Below are positions 57,332 through 64,000 of a DNA stretch of 64,000 nt, piece by piece. A program made the position numbers and the translations under genes. Every line of letters starts with the position of its first letter. Position 1 is the first letter of the stretch. This DNA is from Poa pratensis. Lineage: Eukaryota > Streptophyta > Magnoliopsida > Poales > Poaceae. A model generated the notes under the pieces. It saw nothing but the letters and a program-made list of their open reading frames with translations, was not told the origin of the DNA and searched no databases. The stretch spans positions 91,205,263-91,269,262 of the forward strand of contig CAMZMU010000034.1 of the NCBI GenBank assembly GCA_947311845.1. Reading direction: 5' to 3'.

Positions 57332-60300
57332 ATGGCGAAGGCGGAGAGGCTGGTGGTGGAGGTGGTGGCGGCGCACAACCTGATGCCCAAGGACGGGCAG
57401 GGCTCCTCGTCGGCCTACGTGGAGGTGGAGTTCGAGCACCAGAAGCGCCGCACCAGGCCCAGGCCCAGGGAGCTCAACCCCGTCTGGAACGAGCGCCTCG
57501 TCTTCCCCGTCGCCGACCCCGACGACCTCCCCTACCGCGCCATCGACGTCGGCGTCTACAACGACCGCGCCGCCTCTTCCGGTGTCGGTTCCGGTTCCGC
57601 CGGCGGCGGCGGGAACGGCCGCAACTTCCTCGGCAAGGTGCGCGTCCCGGCCGCCGGCGTGCCGGCCCCCGGGGAACCCGTCGTGCCGCAGCTCTTCACG
57701 CTCGAGAAGCGGAGCCTGTTCTCGCATATCCGCGCGAGATCACGCTCAAGATTTACCGCACCGGCGGCGGGGTGGGGAGATGGTCGCCAAGGCGAACAAG
57801 CAGGAGAAGCCGGCCAAGGCGACGGTCACCGGGCCCGAGGTCGTGGCCGCGCCGCCTATGTCGGGGAACAAGAAGCACCACCAGCAGCAGCAGCAGCAGC
57901 ACCAGCAGCCGGTGGTGGCCGTGCGGCCGCATCAGCCCCAGCCGCAGCAGCAGCCGCAGGCGCCCATGGACATCATGCCGCAGCCGCAGCTGCCCATGAA
58001 ACCGGTGATGCTCTCCGACCACTACCCCGCCCCGGCCTTCTTCTCCGGCCCCGCCGACTTCTCCCTCAAGGAGACGCGGCCCAGCCTCGGCGGCGGCGCC
58101 ACGGCGGACAAGGTGAGCGCCACCTACGACCTGGTCGAGCAGATGCAGTACCTGTACGTGCGCGTGGTGCGCGCGCGCGGCGTGACGGCGCCGGGTGGGG
58201 AGGCCGTCTCGGAGGTCAAGGTCGGGAACTACCGCGGCGTCACGCCGCCGGCGATCGCCTCTGGGCAGCACCAGTGGGACCAGGTGTTCGCCTTCTCCAA
58301 GGAGACCATCCAGTCTTCGTTCGTCGAGGTCTTCGTGCGTGCCCGCGGCAGCGACGACCACCTCGGCCGTGTCTGGTTCGACCTCTCCGAGGTGCCTCGC
58401 CGCGCGCCGCCGGACAGCACGCTGGCGCCGCAGTGGTACGCGATGGAGGACCGCAAGGGCGAGCGCGGCGGCGTGGAGGTGATGGTCGCCGTGTGGTACG
58501 GCACCCAGGCTGACGAGGCCTTCGCCGAGGCGTGGCATTCCAAGGCCGCCGGCGTACAGGGCCACGGCCCCCTCGGCTCCATCAAGTCCAAGGTGTATGT
58601 CGCCCCCAAGCTGTGGTATCTCCGTGTCTCCGTCATCGAGGCGCAGGACTTGCTTCCCATGGACAAGGGACTGATGGGGATGGGCCGGTACCCCGAGCTC
58701 TTCGTGCGTGCGCAGATTGGGAGCCAGATGCTGCGGACACGGCCCTCGCCGGTGGTGCCGAACCGGGGACCGTCGAGCCCGTTCTGGAACGAAGACCTGA
58801 TGTTTGTGGTTGCTGAGCCATTTGAGGAGTTCTTGGTGTTGTCACTGGAGGATCATGTGTCACCGGGAAGGGACGACATTCTGGGCCGCCTTGTCGTTCC
58901 GGTGTCGGCCATCGAGAAGCGCTGGGATGAGAAGCTTGTTGTCTCCAGGTGGTTTGGGCTGGAGCGTGGCAATGGTGGTGGCAATGTCGCTGCCAGCAAT
59001 CCGAACAGGTTTGGCAGCCGTGTACATCTCCGGCTGAGTCTTGATGGCGGCTATCATGTTCTAGATGAAGCAACGGCGTATAGCAGCGATCTCAGGCCTA
59101 CGGCGAAGCAGCTGTGGCACCCTCATGTTGGGGTGCTTGAGCTCGGCGTGCTTGGTGCCACCGGACTGATACCAATGAAGGCTCGAGATGGCAGGGGCGC
59201 CATGGCAGATTCGTATTGTGTTGCAAAGTATGGCCAGAAGTGGATCCGCACTCGCACCGTCGTCGACTCCTTGTGCCCCCGGTGGAATGAGCAGTACACC
59301 TGGGAGGTGTTCGACCCCTGCACTGTGATCACTGTCGGTGTGTTTGACAACTGCCATGTCGACAAGCCAGCATCAGGGAATACCACAGTTGCTGTCCGTG
59401 ATAATTGCATTGGTAAAGTTCGTATCAGGCTTTCGACATTGGAGACAGACAGGGTGTACACTCATGCTTACCCGCTTCTTATGCTGCATCCGTCGGGAGT
59501 CAAGAAGATGGGGGAGCTCCACCTAGCTGTGCGCTTCTGCTGCGGCAATGCCGGCAACATGTACCATGCCTATGTTCGCCCGATCCTTCCCAAGATGCAC
59601 TATGTCGAGCCGCTGCTCGTGCGCCAGGTTGAGAGCCTGCGGTTCCAGGCCACAAGTGTCGTCGCTGCCCGGCTTGGTCGTACAGAGCCACCGCTTGGCA
59701 AGGAGGTTGTTGAGTACATGCTGGATCACCGCTCACATCTGTGGAGTATGCGGCGCAGCAAAGCAAACTTCTTCCGCCTTGTCGCCGTGCTCTCCGGTCT
59801 GATCGCCATTGGAAGGTGGTTTGAGCTTGTTCGCTCGTGGCAGCGCCCGGTGCACTCATGCCTTGCTGTGTTCACATTCCTCGTGTTCGTGCTGATGCCG
59901 GAGCTGATCCTCCCAACAGCCTTCCTGGTGATGGCGTTCACCGGGCTATGGAGGTACCGTGTGCGTCCAAGGCACCCGCCTCACATGGAGATGCGGCTGT
60001 CTCACGCAGATGCCGCCACCGTGGATGAGCTGGACGAGGAGTTCGACACGTTCCCGTCAAGCCGGGGCGACGTTGTGCGCTTCAGGTACGATCGCCTCCG
60101 CAGCGTGGCGGGGAGGGTGCAGACGGTGGTGGGCGACATTGCAACGCAGGGCGAGCGGATGCAGGCCGTCCTCAGCTGGCGTGACCCGAGGGCGACGCTA
60201 CTCTTCTCCATCACCTGCGTGGCTGCTGCGGTCATCGCGTACGCTGTGCCGATGAAGGTGATGGTCGGTCTGTGGGGCCTGTACGCCATGCGCCCGCCGA

Positions 60301-60377
60301 GGTTCCGCAGCAGGATGCCGTCCCCACTGATGAACTTCTTCCGGAGGCTGCCTTCCAAGGCCGACATACTGCTCTGA
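57332..60377 (+). CDS. QUIRKY-type multiple C2 domain and transmembrane region protein (MCTP), two apparent 1-nt frameshifts
   Basis: Single-exon gene. Allowing for two missing bases it would encode about 1015 residues, the family length. Order: C2 domain at the N-terminus (57332-57735, with KDGQGSSSAYVEVEF), then a Gln/Pro-rich linker (57874-57960). Further C2 domains start near 58147, 58609 and 59128, and a PRT_C region with hydrophobic hairpins lies at about 59770-60290. The stop is TGA at 60375. Plant MCTPs tether the endoplasmic reticulum to the plasma membrane at plasmodesmata; QUIRKY acts in organ-shape signalling. The frame slips by -1 near 57739-57743 and again near 57768-57774, both in GC-rich short runs. 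Either the gene is newly broken or the sequence has two base-call errors. The remaining 860 codons are undamaged. Confidence 0.85.
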
Positions 60378-61650
60378 TCCTAGCTAGGTAGCAGTCTCTG
60401 CAGCTGCAAAATGGGTAACTAACCTTGTGGTCGATTCAGTTGGTGGTTATTTTGGCTGGAGAGAATGATGCTCTAGCAAGAAACAAACTTGTTTGTTTAC
60501 TGGAGATGGTGGTGCATGGTGTGGTCGTTCCTTATCTTAATTGCTGTTAGTGGTTAGGTAGTTTATGCTGCTGCTCTGTGTTGCATTGCACCTTGTAGTA
60601 GTAGCAGCAGCAGAATTAGAAGAGGATTTGTAGTCTCTAGCATAGCAGCCCAGGGGTGCTGTTCTTGTAGTTCCATTGTCAGTTGTGCAAAGACTTCTCA
60701 GTAGATTGTAGTTAATCTATGTGATGCTGATGTGTTCGATGAGAGACAACAATGTTTAATTTATTACTACAAGACTGTCTGATATATCTTATCCATGTTG
60801 GCTACTGAACCCTGATGTCAGGATGCAGGATACAACCAGGTTTAATGATTCTACTATCAGTACCTATTGATCTGTACTTCAAAGACTGGGAATGATGCTG
60901 GTGGTGCTTCTCACGTGCAGACAAGCATGTGTCATCTTCGTGTTGTTTTCGTTCTTTGCTGCTGAGTATAAAAATCTTGTCTTGAGAGCTTGTAGACTAC
61001 TTGTCTCTTTTGTTTTAGTTTTGTCTCCATTCTGTTCCCATGTGGCTCCAGGCTTAGAATAGTGGAACAAGGAATTTTTGTTTCTTTTATGAAATCTGAA
61101 CATGCAAGTGTTGTGTTTTGTTTAACTGTACACGATATGCGGAGAATGATTGACTACTTTACTGGTTAGTGTCTTGTGCCGGTGGCACCCAATTCATGTC
61201 ATCCTGGAAGCAATTTTCTGGAGCAATGCAAAATGCCATCGTGTGATGCTTGAAGTTTATGTTAGTAGCAGGTTGTGCTTAAGTGACGCATTGTTGCAGG
61301 ATAACATGGCCTGGCCTAGCTGTATACTGTTACAGTCGAAAGAGGCTGTTTGTTTTGGTTGAGAACCAGTGATGAGGATCGTGCGGACAACAAGCTAAGA
61401 TAGGGCGTCTCATGATTGCGGCGGTTGGATCCACAACAAATGATCCAGCATGTAGGTGAGGGCATCCCACGGGCACGTCCAAGGGCTCCCTATCAACAAT
61501 TCCGTCGTGTGTGGCTAATAAAATTAACCCGGATCAAGATATTCCAGCAGGTGATCTGCTATTGGGTAAAGAGTCTGCCGCCAGCCGATCGAGTTAATTT
61601 TCTCGGCTAGTTCGTTTCCGTGCGTCAGTATGTTCAACTCAGTTTCTAAA
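60378..61650. other. 3' flank of the MCTP gene
   Basis: T/G-rich sequence likely to contain the MCTP 3' UTR, with several TAATTT/AATTTATT-type AU-rich signals near 60750-60770. The rest to 61650 has no supportable gene. Confidence 0.45.
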
Positions 61651-61839
61651 GAGCATGTCCAGTCACAACCTCCATATCCGGCCCCCAAATTGTCCGCGGA
61701 CACGTCCGAACGTGCCCGCAGACAGTGACCGGACAGCTCCTAAAAACAGGTTACTAAAATCACATGCCTCAAATTTTAGATAGTAAATTACTACAAAAGC
61801 ATGCAACGTCCACTTGCTACTTCGTTGCTACTTCCTACT

Positions 61840-62454
61840 CTACTTGTCATCGGATAGGACGATAACCGTTGCCGCTGTGCCGGCGCCGAAGCCGGAGGCG
61901 CCCTGTGCTGCACCGGGTGGAGGAGCCGGAGAAGACCCCTGATGGTCGGAGTCGGAGAAGAAGGAGCCAGATCTGGAAGGTTCTGGCTCGTAGAGACGAC
62001 CTTCACGAATCGCCGCCTCCGCCTTCATCTGCTTGTCGACGAAACCCATCCTGTTCGTCATCTGCCAGATAAGGATGCGGTCCGTCGCCTCGGCCTGAAG
62101 CTGCTCCTCGGCCGCACGGTGCTCCGCCCGAACCTTTGCTTGCTCGGCCGCCTGAATCCGCACGGCCTCCTCCTCCTCCCGTATCCTTGCCTGCTCCGCC
62201 GCCTGCGCCCTCAATTTCTCCGCCGCCGCCTCCGACTGCGCGCGATGCGTTTCGTCCATCTGCCGAATGTACTCCGACCCCGTCATTTCTACGATGTCGG
62301 AGCCCTCGCTGAGCATGGCGTGACCGACGTCCGTCGCCTCCGCCGCCTCTACTTCTGCGACCGCCTGCGATTCCGCCGCCTCCATTTTGCGGCGGATCTC
62401 CGCCCACCTCTCCGGCGTGAGCTTGGCGCAGGTGGTGGGGAGGCGGCGAGGCAT
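61840..62454 (-). CDS. 204-residue coiled-coil protein carried by a DNA element
   Basis: Starts at the ATG at 62454 (MPRRLPTTCAKLTPERWAEI), preceded about 115 bp upstream by CTATAAG on the minus strand, and runs intact to the stop at 61840. After a basic N-terminus there is a long Ala/Glu/Arg/Gln-rich helix with heptad-like repeats (residues about 20-140). A short conserved-looking stretch with Trp-Gln-Met-Thr-Asn-Arg-Met follows, and then an acidic/Ser/Gly/Pro-rich tail. The family is not recognised. Its setting parallels the 317-residue gene at 41538: a TATA box, one intact frame, and GAGCATCTCCA termini. Confidence 0.55.
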   Translation of the reverse strand: MPRRLPTTCAKLTPERWAEIRRKMEAAESQAVAEVEAAEATDVGHAMLSEGSDIVEMTGSEYIRQMDETHRAQSEAAAEKLRAQAAEQARIREEEEAVRIQAAEQAKVRAEHRAAEEQLQAEATDRILIWQMTNRMGFVDKQMKAEAAIREGRLYEPEPSRSGSFFSDSDHQGSSPAPPPGAAQGASGFGAGTAATVIVLSDDK

Positions 62455-62567
62455 GATGGAGGAGGTGGAGGTTGGGGCTCGGCAGCGGTGGATGTGGGGG
62501 AGAAGAGAGCGGCGACAGATGCGGATGTGAGTGTGGAGGTAGGGTTTGCTCCGGCAACTCGACTTAT

Positions 62568-62574
62568 AGTCGGA
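62568..62574 (-). promoter_or_regulatory. TATA-like box of the coiled-coil gene
   Basis: CTATAAG on the minus strand about 115-120 bp before the ATG at 62454, in GC-rich DNA. Confidence 0.45.
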
Positions 62575-63047
62575 GGTGGCCGGTATGCCATGAATGCCGG
62601 CCAGTGCGCCATGAATGCCGACGCTGGTCAAGCTATCCAACCGCGTGACTGGGCAGTCAAGCGTGGGACCGCAGTGTCAGCAATGAGGGGGCGGACGCGT
62701 CCGGGTGCGTCCGGGCGGCCCCAAACCCGCCCCACATATGGGCTGGGTTTGGGGTGTGCCAGACCACCCAGTCGCTCGGGATGGCTTTGGGGGCCTCCCT
62801 TGGGTGGCGGTTTTCGGCCCAAAACCTGTTCGAGCGGTCCTCCCGGACGTTTGGGCTGGCTATGGGGGACTCGCTTGGAGATGCTCCAACCCAGGCAGGG
62901 TCAGCAACATTCACCATGGCGGACCACACTCACGACGCCATGCACGTCATGCCGGCATGGCAATTTCCCGACAGAGTGCCGTCGTGCAGTACGAGGCACA
63001 CACCTCTCGTGGCTCTAAGAATAGAGAGTCGGACTGCAAGCCCGTTA

Positions 63048-63410
63048 GAGAATCTCCACCCGGAGTTGCCGCAGACAGTGACAGGATAATCCAAATATTG
63101 TCTCCTACAACCGTGTCTCCCAAAGTCAGTCCAAACAGTGGGGTCAATTGCATATGATTGATGTAGAAAAAGAGAGAAGAATCAATAAAGGAGAAAAGAA
63201 ATGCAAAGAAAGGAAAAACGGACAGCCCGAGCGCATCCGGATGCCTCCAAAACCTCCCACATATGGTCTAGGTTTGGGGACGGCCGGACAGCCTAGACTT
63301 TTAGGAAGGGTTTGACAACGGCGGTTGGGTGGTGTTTCCGATCCAAATCATGTCCGAGTTGTCCGCCCGAATGTTCGGGTAGGGTTGGCAAACCCGGTTA
63401 GATATGCTAC
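63048..63410. mobile_element. smaller relative of the neighbouring Harbinger-like element
   Basis: The left end is TTAGAGAATCTCCACCCGG and the right end ACCCGGTTAGATATGCTAC. The sequence 63225-63405 is a diverged copy of 62695-62885 (both contain CCACATATGG, TAGGTTTGGGG/GGGTTTGGGG and a TGTCCG...GTTCGGG-type block). The segment at 63066 repeats the GCAGACAGTGAC motif of 61721. It is a deleted member of the same family inserted beside it. Confidence 0.5.
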
Positions 63411-63417
63411 TTCTTAA

Positions 63418-63684
63418 GGGCTCCTTTGTTTTGGAGGAAGCATGGAGGAATTTTACAGGGTTAGGAAAATTTCTAGAGTTTGTAGAATGGTGCAAGAGAA
63501 AAGTAGAGGGAAATTTTGTTCGTAGGTCACTTTCAAGGCAAAATGTATAGAAAATGAAAAATTCAGTCGGAGCTCATTTTTTTATCCTGTGCAAAGGAAC
63601 GAGAAAGGTTTCTACCCGCCACCATTCGCTATTCCTATGCCCTTCCCATTCCTTTGACTTTTCTTTCCTTTGAATTAAAGACCC
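63418..63684. mobile_element. Tourist-type MITE with TAA target duplication
   Basis: Begins GGGCTCCTTTGTTTTGGAGG and ends with the imperfect inverse (CCTTTGAATTAAAGACCC), with TAA at 63415-63417 and 63685-63687. Terminal GGGCTCCTTTG-type repeats and TAA are typical of PIF/Harbinger Tourist MITEs in grasses. Confidence 0.75.
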
Positions 63685-63697
63685 TAAGAGTGAGCTA

Positions 63698-64000
63698 CTC
63701 CCTCCGTCCGCTAAAGAGCGTGCTTTTAAAGATTTACACATAGATCAAGAAGATCCCGGACTTTGCTCCATGGCCTAATTAATACATAAAAGGAGCAGCA
63801 ATGCGTGCATGCAACCATTGAGAGAAGGCAATTAAATGAATATTTCCCGCATGCAGTAATTAAGTCAGTAACCAAGAGACTTAAGTGTGTATGCAACCAA
63901 TAGATATATCATAAATTCCTCCATGAGCCAATTAAAAACTAATGGATTAGAAACAATGTGCATTATGTGTGTAGATGTACACTTTTTATGGAAAAATAGT
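63698..64000. mobile_element. left end of a Stowaway-like element at the window edge
   Basis: CTCCCTCCGTCCGCTAAAGAGCGTGC follows TA at 63696-63697, the typical Stowaway terminus. No matching right terminus is seen before base 64000, so the element continues beyond the window or is truncated. The rest is AT-rich without a gene. Confidence 0.45.

Larger units (their letters stand above)
61651..62886 (-). mobile_element. Harbinger-like non-autonomous DNA element carrying a gene
   Basis: The left end GAGCATGTCCAGTCACAACC and the right end (inverse GAGCATCTCCAAGCGAGTCC) form imperfect inverted repeats of the same GAGCATCTCCA type as the element at 41062-42717. Repeated GTCCGCGGACACGTCCG/CGGACGCGTCCGGGTGCGTC segments lie inside the ends. 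The 3-bp target duplication is no longer clear, so it is older than the 41062 element. It carries one complete minus-strand frame. Confidence 0.6.

Noticed and set aside
57860..57960. Possible CAG-repeat expansion
   Set aside because: It is the normal Gln/Pro-rich linker of QUIRKY-type MCTPs, with short imperfect CAG runs.
57753..58565. 270-codon minus-strand frame over the MCTP gene
   Set aside because: It is antisense to the clearly coding C2-domain region and is His/Arg/Leu-rich low complexity.

Overview
The window looks like nuclear DNA of a grass of the wheat tribe (Triticeae). Intron-bearing, GC-rich grass genes sit as islands among Stowaway and Tourist MITEs, L1-type retroposon tails, a Copia element, a long solo LTR and Mutator- and Harbinger-like DNA elements. 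One broken gene resembles the wheat Hessian-fly-response lectin/cytolysin gene Hfr-2. No plastid, mitochondrial or bacterial sequence was recognised. Species and chromosome cannot be fixed from sequence alone.

Host genes, left to right: (1) the 3' end of an alanine-rich protein (1-349, +); (2) a nine-exon gene for a predicted plastid membrane protein (1599-4190, +); (3) a complete nine-exon class III alcohol dehydrogenase/S-nitrosoglutathione reductase gene (5211-8677, +); (4) a single-exon diphthamide synthase subunit, DPH1 (10739-12151, -), convergent with gene 3; (5) an Hfr-2-like pseudogene with at least three lesions (14774-18627, -); (6) a QUIRKY-type multiple-C2-domain transmembrane protein gene (57332-60377, +) with two apparent 1-nt frameshifts and a Copia element inserted about 0.35 kb upstream of its start.

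The 20-57 kb stretch is almost entirely transposon-derived. Insertions delimited by target-site duplications (TSDs) are: two minus-strand retroposons (20599-23231 and 25801-27152, 13-bp TSDs); a Mutator-like element carrying a cpSRP43-like ankyrin fragment (36336-37915, 9-bp TSD); a minus-strand retroposon (40479-43701, 17-bp TSD) with a nested DNA element that carries a 317-codon gene (41062-42717, 3-bp TSD); a 3.4-kb solo LTR (45437-48837, 5-bp TSD) that holds two phase-compatible mini-exons; and an almost intact Copia element (49902-56979, 5-bp TSD). Between 29.9 and 34.2 kb is a Ty3/gypsy remnant whose gene runs antisense to its LTR.

The most unusual pattern is three tiny poly(A)-bearing insertions of 16-22 nt, each flanked by direct repeats of 13-16 bp (15094-15141, 24644-24687, 35624-35675). 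They look like L1-type integrations that kept only the last bases and the tail of the element. One of them breaks the Hfr-2-like gene. The solo-LTR mini-gene and the captured cpSRP43 fragment are the next most interesting items.
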